Assembly: GCA_963969595.1 (NCBI GenBank)
Contig: OZ018415.1
Coordinates: forward strand, 15,934,001 to 15,998,000
Direction of reading: 5' to 3'
Source of the DNA: Neckera pumila
Taxonomy: Eukaryota > Streptophyta > Bryopsida > Hypnales > Neckeraceae
DNA: 64,000 nt
Numbering within the stretch: the stretch's first letter is position 1; every line of letters begins with the position of its first letter. Shown here one piece after another: positions 12,410 to 24,519 of this stretch. The notes below the pieces were generated by a model, which was not told the origin of the DNA, did no database searches, and was given only the letters and a program-made list of their open reading frames with translations. The position numbers were made by a program, and so were the translations under genes.

Positions 12410-13730
12410 CTTTTTTTAATGCACTTTATATTAGATGTGATTTTTCTTCATTATTCCTTCAAATTCCACCATAATTTCAAACCTGTACAAAATATTTGAA
12501 AATTTCATGAGGCTTATAAAGAAGACATGTGCTTTCATCTCTGAAAGAAAACAATTTATAATACGAAATCATTTTTATGTAATGCCGAAATTGAACATTT
12601 ACAATGAAGAAGTTTGACTCCTTGGTCTCAAAGGCTCCAATCTTTCAGGGTTAAAAATAACTTTGATTACCTAGCCATTCTTATGTCTGTCCATTCAGTC
12701 TCGCACGCTGAACTTTCGAATTGCACAATTTCATGATAGACCCTTGAGATCTTCAGCACGGACACGATCAGATTTTCATGGCATACACAGGATTTATTTG
12801 GAGGACACAAATTGTAATTCAAGCACCAATTGAACAGGCGAGACAGTTGAGGTTATGTTGGCAGCGATAGCCCATAATTTCAAGACCTATTCTTCAATTT
12901 GTTGGGAATTCTTCATTAGTAGCTGTGTACTTCAGATGTCAGAAAACCTCGGTACTCAATAATACATGCGTGTTATCACGAAGCATACAGATCTTCAAAA
13001 GCCGAATACGTGTGCACACATTGCAGTGACGAAACTAGCGAGGACGCTCAGTCAGTTGGTGTCTTGACAATCAAGCTGAGGCTTCATTGCACAGCGGCTA
13101 GTGGCAATGCATTGTCATCCCAGTTATTGTGGAATGAAGGGGCACAAAAGCAATCTTGCGTTCAAACTGGGCAATACTATCTGCACTGGTGATAAAGAAG
13201 CTCAAACGTTTGCATCATATTTGAATAGGTGATCTACTGTTGGCAACCATGTGACGCAAAATTGTGAAGCCCTTAGTTTCAGCTGATCTAGAAGATGAGA
13301 CAATCGAACAAGAACAAAGCTGAACTAGGAATCTAAGGTGTGCGAAAAAAATCAATGTCAATTATTCCATTTATCTCCTAATTGTAAAGGTATGAGAGCT
13401 CTTCACAAATATAGTATGGAGCTCACTTCATTTGCCTTGATGCTACTCAATTTTGGTCTCCGCCACTCAGCTCGTGGACGCTTGCAGTTGACAGTACACT
13501 TCAAGATTTAAGAATTCCCTGCATTCATAGGGAAGGGGAGATGGGAGATGCCCCCGGATTTTCAAATTTGAAGGAAACTTGTGAAAATAAGTAGAAAAGT
13601 CCCAAACAGATGTCGCAAGTGATTAATTATGTTAACCATGGTCACCCTGAGTACATGGCCTGTCACATCGGGTGCCTGCTTGAAATCTTAGCGAGTTCAG
13701 CAGAAAAAGCGCATGGATGGTCCACCGTAC
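12410..13730. other. Region downstream of the coiled-coil exons
   Basis: Probably includes further minus-strand exons or the 3' untranslated region of the gene at 13731-14915. A possible acceptor lies near 13675, but I could not close a reading frame with confidence. Confidence 0.3.
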
Positions 13731-14915
13731 CTCCATTGTGTCGTTGAGGGCGCTGATCACTTCGCATGCTGCTTGATGAATTTCCTGGCGCTCTACCTCG
13801 AGTTCGTCCCTACGTTGCAGTGCTTGCTTCCGGGACCGATTGAGCCGCTCCAAGATCTCATCCGAGCTTCCTTTTATTTCACTGAACATTTTTACATCTT
13901 CTGTTAGTGTTCGTAGATTGAGCCTCCGAATCAGAGGTAGAGCAACACAACGAGCAGAACCTCCTTAAAGACACCGAGCCGAATGAATCACAAAATAATA
14001 GTGCCCTAAGAGCTCCTCTCAAACGTAAAGACGCAACATCGACGTTCAGTTTTTTTCCCATGTTTAGGCTCACAGTATTAATGGCTGCAACTGCTCCTTG
14101 GCTGAAATGAACTGATGTTGGATGCTGTCTGCGGTCGCAAAAGAGCAAAAGAATTTTGTTATGCTCACTTCTCGACTGGTGATTGGCACTACATGCGAGC
14201 TAGCTGATGAAGCTTGCCAAAACAGTGACAAGATCAATGGCAGCTAGCAAGATTGTGCACCTCGAAGCGTTAGGTCAATCATTCTCAACCAATATGCTAA
14301 ACACTGCCCCTCCAAAAGTACTTGCGATCAAACAGTGTGAACAACCGTTCCATGTTTTGAAATGCAAATAAACTACAAACAGGCATCAACCATATCCTCT
14401 CAAATATCAGGCAGACCGTGATCTGATTCACAATTACTGCAGATAGCTAGAACTCAATAAATATCTGAAAGCAGCAGTGCATGCAAGGCGGAAATCCTGG
14501 AAAAGCTGGAAACCTAAGCCGTATAGTCTCTCAATTGAGTACCAGTACCAGACGAGGATGATTCAACACTTACTTTCCTGGGTGGCAAGATCACAAACAA
14601 TAAGAGATATGAAAACTCAAACTAGAATCACGTCCGAATTAGAATAAATGCTTTGCGCCATCCCCAGCGCGGAGCAACTTCGCTGACTCCATAATCACTT
14701 CATCTCAGCGATCTTCTCGAATACATCGCTTTTACAAGCCGAGGCAAGAACAAATGAAAGCGAGACTTACCTTCTATCAAGGACGTGAGACGTGCAGCGA
14801 TCGTGTCGCCAACTTCCTCATCGGACATGTCTCGGCCGCCATTGCTGGTACAAGTGGTGCCCGACCAACTCTCAGTTGGAGCGTTCTGTGGCGACTCGAT
14901 GTTTCGATCGTCCAT
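13731..14915 (-). CDS. Coiled-coil protein of unknown function, first two visible exons
   Basis: The minus-strand exons are 14915-14771 and 13900-13731. Exon 1 starts MDDRNIESPQ and ends TSLIE+G at GTAAGT (phase 1). Exon 2 follows CTAACAG and restores a Glu codon, continuing DVKMFSEIKGSSDEILERLNRS and ending at ATGGAG before GTACGG. The joined part (about 104 residues) has an acidic, Ser/Thr-rich start. A strongly helical stretch with heptad spacing follows (ILERLNRSRKQALQRRDELE), as in small coiled-coil subunits of larger complexes. A frame upstream of the ATG at 14915 exists, but this ATG is the simplest start. The 3' end is unresolved and I do not recognise the family. Confidence 0.5.
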
Positions 14916-15889
14916 ACTGTGCACGCGAAATTTTCGGACAATCTTAATTAAAACACGCTTGACCGAATTACTCCCGCAACACACCGTTTGACAAATCGAA
15001 TTAATCAGCCGCACATTCATTTAAACGACATCGTGAAACCATTGCCAATGCTTTGAAGAAGATAAGTCGCCGGCACGTACAACGTTTCAAATTCCAACAG
15101 CGTATCAGAAAGCTTTTGCACGGCAAGGAAGAACAACAATTGCTAGAGCAAGAAATTTAACTACATAAGAACATTTTCCGCAGCACAACGTTTGAAATTC
15201 AAATTGATTAGCCACAAATTCATTCAAACGGCATCGTAAGAGTACTGCGTAAGATTTGTAGAAGATAGGTGGCTGACGACTATAACCAGAACAGAAGCTC
15301 CACCTGCGTTAACAGAATTCTAGGAGGAAATCGCGTTCAACAGCGAGCATCGCCGAGACTACTATCGTGAAGGTCCGTATGAACCGAAAATCGTGCTTCG
15401 AGATGCAAGCTTGACGAAGCTTTGCAAAATTGTCACAAACCTTGGCCTCGGGGAATTCGAGCGGAGATCGTGAGCTCTCGACGAGAAGTGAGCGCGGAGT
15501 TCTGGAATGATCGGCACTAATTCATCCTACTTGTGCTTAATTTATAAAGCCGTACTAATTGTAATATATGTAAACAGAAATATCCCTGTATTTGTACTTA
15601 TTTCCAAGAAAATATTTCTCCCTCCATCCAGAAATCCTTATTGGTATTTTGTTGAGCCAATTTCATTGATCGTATTGCAAAAAAACATAATTAAGAAAGG
15701 TTCTGAATTTTATATTCTCTAGTCAAAATCAATGAAGAATATTGTATGTGTTCATTGCGACCTAAATAAAATTAGCCACAAGGAACTTTTCATATGACTT
15801 ACTCAAAATTACCTTAAAAAAATATGACATTTACAATGGATAATCATTTTAGGATAGAGGGAGTAATTTTATAACGACACTAATTTTGT
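14916..15889. other. 5' flank of the coiled-coil gene and AT-rich spacer
   Basis: Mixed-composition sequence to about 15510 could hold the leader and promoter of the minus-strand gene. The rest is AT-rich with no feature I can support. Confidence 0.3.
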
Positions 15890-16135
15890 GCCTCATTGCT
15901 AGGATGGATCAACGTAGATACCATCCCAAGATTGGGAGGCAAGAGAAGATCATCGGTTCTAATTCCAAGTTGTTTCTTTAAATCTTAATGTATATGAGAT
16001 TTGTTCAATGATGCGTTATTTACATGATAAACAGTCATGTCGTAGAGTGGCAACTCAATTATCAGAGATAATCCTATCCTTCAGACTAGATCAAGACCAT
16101 TAAATCTAAGAGATATGTGTCTCTCTCAAAAAAAT
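15890..16135 (+). mobile_element. Candidate tRNA-derived SINE fragment
   Basis: GGTTCTAATTCC near 15956 resembles a Pol III B box (GGTTCRANNCC) and is preceded by a loose A-box-like stretch near 15900. The segment TAGATCAAGACCATTAAATC near 16088 recurs in similar form near 20133, so at least part of the region is dispersed. No poly-A end was confirmed. Confidence 0.3.
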
Positions 16136-16175
16136 GAATTGCACATAAGGTAAATGCACCTATAGTTGATCACAA

Positions 16176-16500
16176 ATTGTAGAAGGGCACTATTTCCAAC
16201 CAAGGCTGAAAAGCTTGGAATGGATTTTTTCAAGGTTATGACATGTCCCAAAGTAGTGAGGAAGAAAATAGGAAATATTTGAGCGGGAAAGCAGTTTTTT
16301 AGATGATCGTAATTGGATGGCTATTAGTCTGGACAACTTTTTGACTCCCAAAATTCTTAGTAATTTCATTTTGGGAATAAAATTACGAAAATTTGGAAAT
16401 CTCCATGTTTCTTATCTTTCTACATAAAAAAAATTTCCTACACCTTAAATTGCTCATCATTTGCTGCAGAATCCCTTAAGTGATTGGGTATGGGTACATT
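16176..16500. repeat. Dispersed repeat, copy 1 (partner 33283-33640)
   Basis: About 330 bp closely similar to 33283-33640. Shared landmarks are CCAAGGCTGAAAA, GTGAGGAAGAAAATAGGAAA, AGATGATCG and TTGCTCATCATTTGCTGCA. It has no coding capacity. The second copy lies inside an element with inverted GTAGAACCTC ends. Confidence 0.8.
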
Positions 16501-16635
16501 CATTTTAGAGTTTATGACTCTAAATCGCCTTCATTCTTTCCATTTGTCATGCTCCATATAGCAACAAAAGTGACAAGAGAAAGCTATGAATTATTACCTC
16601 AATCTGAGTAGCCAATAAGCAAATGATGCAACTCC

Positions 16636-16873
16636 CTACACAAAATAGTGAAATTAGGTTGCTTTACTTGAAATAGATTACTTCATAGATCACTGCTTGT
16701 CTACATGGAGGCGCATGCAACTCTCTGAACCAGGCGTTGAACTAGTGCACTAATCTATGCCATATACATGGCTCTAGATTGATTGCATCATTGTACAATA
16801 GCAATGAATATGTATATAATGTGGACTATCAAGATATTAGTGTGGGGCAATCTAATTTCACTATCTTGCGTAG
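16636..16873. mobile_element. 238-bp MITE with CTACACAAAATAGTG termini (copy 2)
   Basis: The left end CTACACAAAATAGTGAAATT is matched in inverse near 16845-16873 with two mismatches. It is the same family as 10007-10139, with a longer interior. Confidence 0.75.
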
Positions 16874-17049
16874 AAAGTATCCCGATCATTCCAGAACTAC
16901 ATTTTAGGAGTAGCTTCGTCTACGTATCAAACTAATTGCAACCAGAAAGTTTGAGTTCAATGTTAAAAATAGTTTTCCAGTTGTCAAAAACTTACCTCTC
17001 CTACTATTTACAAGCCTCTGCCCAAAAAATTGCCCTCTTCCAGTTGTTG

Positions 17050-17290
17050 CACACTAGTACATTTCAGAAGCGGGCGGTTCTAGAGCCCTAGAGCAGTTCA
17101 ACTTCAAAATTTCATAATTAATTCAAAAATGATCCAAAAAACATGAAACAACTTGGTTTAGATGCTAACTCCTCTTGTCTTTGAAGGAAAATTCACTGAA
17201 AAATATTTTGAAAATATTTCATCTGCCTAAAATTCAGTTCCAATGCTTAGATGGTTGGTTTAAGGACCTTCTACCTTACAGAGACATCTC
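17050..17290. repeat. Dispersed repeat R4, copy 1
   Basis: Related copies occur at 34225-34470, 48430-48660 and, inverted, 59930-60130. Shared order: a gene-like GCGGGCGGTT/TCTAGAGCCC start, then TTCATAATTAATTC, GCTAACTCC (GATGCCAATTCC in the others) and GAAGGAAAATTCAC. There is no coding capacity. Confidence 0.65.
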
Positions 17291-17892
17291 ATATGTGGAA
17301 AAGAGCTTTGATTCTTGAGCCTGACAATGTGGCATCTGTCTGTCACTCTGTCCTCTCCTTCTCAGCAGTCAGCACGCTTGGATCTTAAGTTATGAAACGG
17401 TACAATTCAAAGAATCGGGTTCAAAACATCCCGCAGAAAAACAAAAGAAGGAAGTCAAGGAACTGAAGCAGATGGAGTTTCCGTCATGGCAAACGCTGAA
17501 TGCGAGACACAAATTGTAAATAATAATACGAGTAAAAGGCTTTCAAAGTTTACAATTTCAGTTACGAGATTGTGTACTCCGGAGTAAGGCATTAGCTAAA
17601 AAAATGGCTGGGCCACCAAAGAGTGAATCCAATCTATTTTTTGAGGTCTAGAAAGCCTATGAATTTTGTTAATCAAAGTGTATGATTTTCACGAAAGACG
17701 TTAGGACTTCAGTAATGAGGGTGTAATAGAAGTTTTTTTAATAATCAACCGCGTGAGCATACAAGGTGAACAATTCGCAAATAATCAAATTCAATGAAAT
17801 TAAGCAAAATGAAGTGGATAATCTAGGTAGTTGCCAAACTAATTAGAGACTTCTTACATTTCCAACCAACTTCTAAAGCCACTTAGTTTATG

Positions 17893-18518
17893 GTGTTTGA
17901 AGATGAGAAAAGAAGTTGTTTATACAAGGGGGGCAGTAGTAGGTCAAGATTTTCATATGGGATATGTAAAGTAGGATTATAGGAACTCAACCGCTCATAA
18001 TTAATCCAAATGCAGGATTTGTGGTAAAAGCTAAATTTCAGACCTCATTTAGGTATAATAGAATATTTGTTTTGAAAAAGAATTGAACTTGAAAAAGCTG
18101 GGTAATTAAGCTAAATTTTATCTTCAAAAATTCATTTGAGGTTTTGAGACTCCAACTAAAAGTTATAGACAAAATTTTGAGAAGGATTGAATGGGACAAT
18201 TTTTTGGATATTTTCAGACACCTTCTTTGAATTTTGTTCATAACTTTTAGTTGGAGGCTCTCAACTTCAAACCAATTTTTGGAGATAAAATTTAGCTTAG
18301 TTCCTCAACTTTTTTTAGTTCAAAGTTTTTTCAAAATAATTTTATTAACTATGCCTAAATGAGATTTAAAACTTAATTTTTAACACAATTCCTACATTTG
18401 ACTAAACTATGAGTGGTTGAGCTCCTATTAAGCCTAGTTTACATACTCCACATGGATTGTGTTCACTACTACTACTACTCAACTTGTTTAAACGGCTTCT
18501 TTTTGCATCTTCAATCTC
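17893..18518. mobile_element. Foldback element, about 626 bp, with arms of roughly 300 bp
   Basis: The two halves are imperfect inverted copies. In the left half the order is CAGTAGTAGG, CATATGGGATATGTAAA, GGAACTCAACC, CTCATTTAGG, then AACTAAAAGTTATAGAC. The right half gives the complementary series in reverse. The element could fold into one long hairpin if transcribed. A related copy is nested in element D at 27830-28270, and a terminal fragment lies at 30759-30850. Confidence 0.75.
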
Positions 18519-19680
18519 ATCAAATGTTAATAAAATAAGTGTTTCTCATTGTCATAAAAAGAATTTCGAGGTAGATGGTCAATGGTATTTTGGACATTTG
18601 CTTGTTTTTCCATAGCTTATTTAGTGTGCAAGGTGCATCTACATCTAAGTAATTTAAAAATCAAGGTTACGGTGAATTAAAATTCCTTGACCCTGATTAT
18701 GAAACACTTGTACTTGGATTTCAAACTAGTGATAATCATTTGACAAACCGACAAAAGCCAAGCGGGTATAGGGGGGGGGGGATTTCCTAAGCAAAAGAAA
18801 ATGAAACTTTGGGGCTCTTGCATTTAAGAGTTGGTCTGCCTTTTTGTATATTTGCATGAATAGAAATATTTTTCACTCATTTTTTTAGAAAAAGAAAAAT
18901 GGATGCCAAAAGTAACACAAATGGTATCATATTTTTTGAAGCATTTTTGAGTTAGTTATGAATTTCCTAAGATATCAATTGTAGGTATCTATTTGAAGAA
19001 AAATGGGTACACTTACAACTTCTAAAGTGATTTGAGGAAATCAAGGCCATTGATTGGCTCTTGCGAAAAAAGATTTTTTTTTTATTGATGACTAAATATC
19101 AATAATTTATCAAAAATTTATCAAAATTTTTTTTCAATCAATGACTAAAGTGGTCCATTTAAGGACCACTTCATATCTATTCAATAGCTTTTTATAGGGT
19201 TGATTTAAAAATGTTGCTTGCTTTTAGAATAGACTACCTTACTACATATATAACCGGAGTTCTTAAAGCTGGTTTCTACTCAACTTCTGGACTTCCAGAA
19301 GTTGGAGGCCATTTGGAAGGAGCCTGCACGTCCAGGCCAAGCCTCCATGTTGCCATTGGGTTATATGGACCTCAAAATTTGTATCAAAGAATCTAATAGG
19401 CTAAAGAATCTAACACTTGGATTGCCAAGATAAGCAAATACAAGCTCGTAATTGCATCTTCTTTTCACAAAAAGTCAATCATTTTGTGACACATAGATAA
19501 TGAAAAGGAAATCCTTTTGTTTCTTTCTTCAAATACCCCTGTCTAAGCCAAGATCCAGGTCCTCCAGCTCTTTAAAGCCGATTTGCAAGTTGGAGGTTTG
19601 GCCAAAGTTTACTGGGCAATGAAGAATATCTAGACCTCCCAAACTTGGAGGTCTAAGAGTATAATGGAGACGTGCTCTTA
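18519..19680. other. AT-rich repeat-derived spacer
   Basis: Contains an 11-bp G run near 18770 and poly-T tracts. Segments near 19260-19340 and 19560-19660 (AAGCTGG, GGAGGTC) look like diverged inverted-repeat remnants. No gene was seen. Confidence 0.35.
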
Positions 19681-20100
19681 GAGCATCCCCATTGTGGCTT
19701 AGCACACATTGCCGAGACGTCATAAGCCGAGTTTGAGAGCCCAATTACCCTACTATAGTGTGGCCAATAGTGTTTCAACTATTAGGCATGCCAAATGTGG
19801 TTGTTTTTTCTACAACTTCTAATGCATGGTGAAATTTGAGGAGAACCTAGGGTTGATTGCTTTTGGAGCACTTTGCCTTAAATTTTGTGTTGATTCCACC
19901 TCAATGCTTGAAATTAGTAGCCAAATTCAATGTATCTAGCTAGAATGGAATTCAATGAAGCTAGACTATTGACCAGCCTAGCACAAGGCAAATTCCTTCC
20001 CCACATTGCAAAGACAATATCCAGTAGGCACTTTGTGTTCCAATGGTCCACTAGACTTGCTTCACTATGAGGATTTGACCGCCCCATTGTGTCGATGCTC
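19681..20100. mobile_element. PIF/Harbinger-like element H1 (420 bp), TTA target duplication
   Basis: The left end is GAGCATCCCCATTGTGG. The right end is the inverted match (CCATTGTGTCGATGCTC). The trinucleotide TTA directly flanks both ends (19678-19680 and 20101-20103), as expected for PIF/Harbinger. It carries no transposase frame. Confidence 0.75.
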
Positions 20101-21503
20101 TTAGGCCAAATCTAATATTAGATATAATTAGACTAGATCAAGAACATCAAATCTTGGAGATTTTTAGGGTGATTTGGGTGTACACTCTTACCTTCCCATC
20201 CAATTAGTTGGGAGACAGTCATAGTCCAAGTCAGCTATAATTTGAATGTGAAATAAGAACACTTCAAACAATGAAAGCACACAAGACATTCTTGAATGTC
20301 ATTAAAGAGGGGCTCAAATTTAAGAAGTTTGAATGTACAAGATTAAGACTTTCAACCACCTTCCCTCTTTTTTATAGCATTGCACCATATGGCAATGAAA
20401 ATGATAGAAAGAAGATCGTATCACTTGCTTCTATATATCCAACCCAATGCAATTGTAGATCCTAAAATTTTGTCTCAAAACCACTACTAGAAACTAATCT
20501 ACAAATAGAGAATTAGAATTGCATTGGAGTTAGTCTTAAAGGATTAGTATTTCAAAGAAACAATAGTCGCATTGTGTCCAATTGTTTGACAACAAACCTA
20601 CAAATTCTAAACCTAGAATTGCAATCCATGACACTTTCAAAAATTATAAGGTAAGGAAGTCCATACACCATCCCTTTAAGCCTGCCTACCTTATCAATGA
20701 CAATAATAGATGTTTCAAAGAACATGTCACTCATTGCTACATAGGGGAAGCATTTAGAACCCAGGCAGAGGTATCTTCTACCTAAGCCTCTCTTAAAAAT
20801 TTCCAATTGCATTTTCTATATTCTCACCACAAGTCTTGAACTCTCACACCCCTATTGGTGATCACACCCATGATTCTTGAGGAAGAACCTCTTCAATGGC
20901 AACAATGTCACCCAGTGTATGCCTTGCAACGCGGAACTCTTTGGAGGATGCCTTGCGATGCCTATACCCAAAGAGTTCCGCATTGATTCGTAACTGGACT
21001 CTGTAAGCTACAGTATTTAATGAGGGTGCTGTGACAACTGTCCTAATAAACAAGTTGCAAAAACAATTAAACCTGAAAAAAAGTCTTCTCAAGTGATCTC
21101 AACAGCACATCAATATTCTTGGAGTAATTGTGATTCTCCTAAATACATTCCAAAAGGTAATCAATTCAAATGACCCACAGGTCGTCTCGTCAACGTCACT
21201 TAATTAGCTGATGCCACAAACTTTGATATGCCTTGAGCACATTGAACCGAAAGAAACCCCTACTTAACTTAAGCGCCTGCATCAGGTGCAATGCGCAAGA
21301 CATGAGAGGGTTGGGCTTCTTAATCACAACATTATGATTCTGTAATCGAGTACTCAGACCTTGGAAATTCTTACACAAGTAGACTTCGGCTAAGCTTAAT
21401 ATGGACAGAGGTCAGAAATTGAACGTAAGCCTAAGGTGACTCTGAAGAAGCTTTTCATTATTGGCAGAAGAATGAGAGAAATGGACAAGCTAGGACAATG
21501 GCA
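20101..21503. other. Intergenic spacer
   Basis: Contains a repeat-like segment near 20133 shared with 16088, and a perfect hairpin at 20931-20981. Short frames here have no support. Confidence 0.35.
20931..20981. repeat. Perfect 14-bp-stem hairpin
   Basis: GCGGAACTCTTTGG at 20931-20944 is exactly complementary to CCAAAGAGTTCCGC at 20968-20981, with a 23-base loop. It may be a remnant of a small inverted-repeat element or an RNA structure. Confidence 0.8.
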
Positions 21504-22322
21504 TCAGGGTTTCTTCCCCGAATCAATTCGACAGCAGATGGAAGAGAAAAAGGACTTCTTGCTTGAGTTTTTATCTATTGACTTGTGGGACTTGAGGGAC
21601 TTGTGTCTTGGCGTAGACCTCACAGATAAGCTCGCCGGGGTGGTGATACGCTCGCTCCCTGCATCAGCACCTGACCATTCCCCATCGAAGAGTATGCTGT
21701 GGCTCGAAACGAACTGGTCGGTCCAGTCCGGGCTGCGGCTGACTGTCGAGAGCGCATCCTCAAACACGGTGCTGCTCCGCGCTTGGTCAGACTGATCTGC
21801 AACCTGAGACACAGCCGCCAGGGATCTCGAACTCGCGGTCACCACGGTGTCGTCTTCTTCCCCATCCTCCGACGCAATATCGAAGTCGGCGATGGGATCC
21901 CGTACGCATCCCAGAAGCGCGAGGATTCCGCAAGAAGGCAAGAAGTTCCTTCTTCTGCCGGAAAAGATGTTGTAATTGGCGTCCAAGCGGAAGGACGTGT
22001 CCAAGGGTAAGCCTATGAGGCTGCCTAGAGTGATCCGTCGTGAGTCCTTGAAAAAAGAGGACGCTAAATCGGAACGGGAGTCTGTGTCTGAGGTTGACGA
22101 CCCACCGTCAACGTCCGAGAAGATAGGTAGCAAGAAAGTGGTTTGAAGGTTCAAGAATTGCTGGTGGAAAGCAAGAGGAGTTCTTCCAGAGAGCTCTTTA
22201 GGGCTGGGCGTGTGAATCACCATACACGTCGGGAGACCGAAAGGCCATCCCAAGGAAGGAGACGGATCTGCGGAATCAGAAGCCTCCTCCATGGATTCCT
22301 TACTCTGCATTCTCATCTCCAT
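21504..22322 (-). CDS. At3g17950-like serine-rich plant protein of unknown function
   Basis: A frame of 272 residues from the first in-frame ATG at 22322 (MEMRMQSKESMEEA). It contains LGWPFGLPT near the start, a Ser/Asp-rich stretch (GGSSTSDTDSRSDLASSFF), then RRITLGSLIG. The combination of a WP.GL motif, an S/T/D-rich run, FF.D and ITLGSLIG matches a plant-specific family typified by At3g17950, whose function is unknown to me. The C-terminus is basic (KSLKSHKSIDKNSSKKSFF). The open frame reaches 22382, where CCCTCTAG could be a splice acceptor, so an upstream leader exon and a short N-terminal extension (VDEVAGGAEEV...) are possible. Overlapping frames on the plus strand are shadows. Confidence 0.75.
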   Translation of the reverse strand: MEMRMQSKESMEEASDSADPSPSLGWPFGLPTCMVIHTPSPKELSGRTPLAFHQQFLNLQTTFLLPIFSDVDGGSSTSDTDSRSDLASSFFKDSRRITLGSLIGLPLDTSFRLDANYNIFSGRRRNFLPSCGILALLGCVRDPIADFDIASEDGEEDDTVVTASSRSLAAVSQVADQSDQARSSTVFEDALSTVSRSPDWTDQFVSSHSILFDGEWSGADAGSERITTPASLSVRSTPRHKSLKSHKSIDKNSSKKSFFSSICCRIDSGKKP

Positions 22323-22382
22323 TCTGAATAGTTCATCAAATCCCTGCGACACTTCCTCTGCGCCTCCAGCCACCTCATCAAC

Positions 22383-24170
22383 CTAGAGGGAGAAACGATC
22401 GGTGATATTTAACAAGAAGACAGGCCAGGACAACTACTGTAGACAAAGCCAGCAAACAAAACCCAGCTCCCAAAAAATGCAAGGCCAGAAGTCAAAACAG
22501 CAGCAGAAGACTAAACTTTAATTTGAGCGCAGTCATACGCAGCGAACCTTGAGCTCTCTACAACCAACAAACTTTAGCGCCCTCCAGCCATCTTCTCAGA
22601 ATTCTCAATCAACTAAAGACATTAGAAGCGACAGGGGGGAAGCACCACCACAAGGAACAACAATCCCGACGGTCGGGTTCAAGAAACTAAACAACGGTAC
22701 GGTTGCGCATACAATCCTAATGAAATATTCTACCAGAAACAACGATCACCGGCGGAAATGAATGGGATACCAATCGAAGGATAGCTCAGGCTTATTCAAT
22801 ACCCAACTCAACGACTCCCTGTGACCCAAGAACAACGACAGCCAACCCAGTAACATCGTTCCCGTATCCCGCAAGTCCGAAATGCCAGAACTCAGAGTAT
22901 CCCACCTGCAGAATCACTGCCCCGTTCTCCTCCACTCCACAGACACCCGCATGGCTTAATTCGACCTGCAAGCACATCCATAACCGCAAAATATACTCTG
23001 GATACGGTTGTACGTACTCCCGCGGCTCTTTGTCTCAACTAGATATTAATTAATCAACACTCAAGTGTGTCCCTGCCAATCTCTGAGAACTAAAAAAATC
23101 TTACACGCACAAAACGCCGCTCCACTAACTCCAACCACACCAATCTTGAAATTAAAGGACACAAAAATATCACATCTCGATCGCTAACCCCTCGATCCCC
23201 GTACGTACGTACCAGGGAAATAAGCTACCACACAAAGAATCCTGCCAAGTCCGAATTGCATGCGCGAGCTCGACTCAGACAATCATGATGATTCTCGATC
23301 TTACTAACTTATGGGTTTCTCTCCCAAAAAAATTGGGTTTCTCTCGATCTTGCTAACTTACAACTAACCCCGATCAACACCCCATACTACCAACACAGTC
23401 GTCGATCATTCCACTGATTGCCATCTCGCTCGATCAACTAAGTTGCAAACCAGTCATGGCGCGCATTGTTTTCTCTTCTTCTCGTTTTCTTTGGAAGCTG
23501 CAGCAGCAGCAAGTGCGTTCATGATGGAAGCTTGCGTTTAAAGGCAATGAGTGCAGAGAGAGAGAGAGCGAGCGCAGCTAGAGAGGTGCTGAAAGTGTAA
23601 AGTGGGTTAAGACAGCCATTCATGGAGGTGCAGAAACAGCGGCAACAGACAGCGATGATGACGGTGACAGTGTGACCAGGGGCGATGGTGGTGGTGGTGA
23701 TGATGATGTTGAAGCTGCTGGCTGCTGTCAAGCTCGGCTGACAGACACAGAGGGCAGAAGAGACGCAGACGTTGACAGAGCTTGTTGTACTGGAGGTAGA
23801 GTGGTAATTTCGTGTTGGGGGAAGAAAGGGTACGTGGCGTTCTGTGATTGGTTGGGAACGGTTGAAATATGACGTGGAAATTCAGTGATAGAGTTGGAGG
23901 GACTGAACTGCCGACGGAGTCAAGGGATGCTCGGAAATGTGGGCAGTTGGTGGCCCTGCAGGGAGCACGGACCCGAGCCAGGCCCGGTCTGGCCGGACCC
24001 TTGACAGAGTCGCTTGGACTTTTTATTGTTTCCCACCATTGGAGTTTGGTGTTTGGACTTTGGAGTTTGGAGTTTGGACCCCTTCCAACTTGGGAGTTGG
24101 GACCCCAGCTCATGTGATAAATTTGGGTTGCCTTTGATTCGTGTCCCTAACGGTAACAATGCACAGCTCA
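22383..24170 (-). promoter_or_regulatory. Leader and promoter region of the 21504 gene, with a GA-rich tract
   Basis: An alternating GA run lies at 23555-23568 (CT-rich on the coding strand), typical of plant 5' leaders that bind BPC/GAGA factors. A long CT/GA-biased, GC-richer zone spans about 23440-24000. A leader intron is likely, since the coding exon is preceded by an acceptor-like CCCTCTAG at 22383-22390. The transcription start was not located. Confidence 0.35.
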
Positions 24171-24452
24171 CTTTTAGGCAAGACGCTAAATCCGTCCCAC
24201 AAAGGTGGGACCAGCAGGGTAAATTGGGGTTACTTGGGGGTAAAAGTAAAAAGAATCCCCTATATTTGAATAGTATCTAGGAATACTTTCTAGCCCCCCT
24301 AGTTAATTTGGGGCCTTTGATTGCAATTAGTAATTCATAATTTCCAAAAAAAAAATTTGTGGCAAATAAGAAATTCTTGCGTTTTTTTCCGGGATAAATC
24401 CAGCCTGTTGGTCCCACCTTTGTGGGACAGATTTAGTGTCCTGCCATTTTTA
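24171..24452. mobile_element. MITE of about 280 bp with 40-bp inverted ends that are themselves hairpins
   Basis: The segment GTCCCACAAAGGTGGGACC near 24194 recurs inverted near 24410. Outer pairing extends through CTAAAT. Each arm contains the short palindrome GTCCCAC-AAAG-GTGGGAC, so each end can fold on its own as well as with the other. Confidence 0.7.
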
Positions 24453-24519
24453 GGGGAGGTTTCATAAGAGATCGCCATGGCGGACAGAAGCGCACTAGGG
24501 CTTTTTTTTTTGCACTATA

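Noticed and set aside
17395..17430. CGGGTTCAAAACATCCC as a tRNA T-arm
   Set aside because: No acceptor stem or anticodon arm could be folded around it.
21436..21795. 119-codon plus-strand frame
   Set aside because: Antisense to the At3g17950-like gene, which has recognisable motifs.
23607..24113. 168-codon minus-strand frame with a His-rich end
   Set aside because: It arises from repeats such as GTGGTGGTG and from GGAGTTTGG-type repeats in the leader region; no conserved domain.
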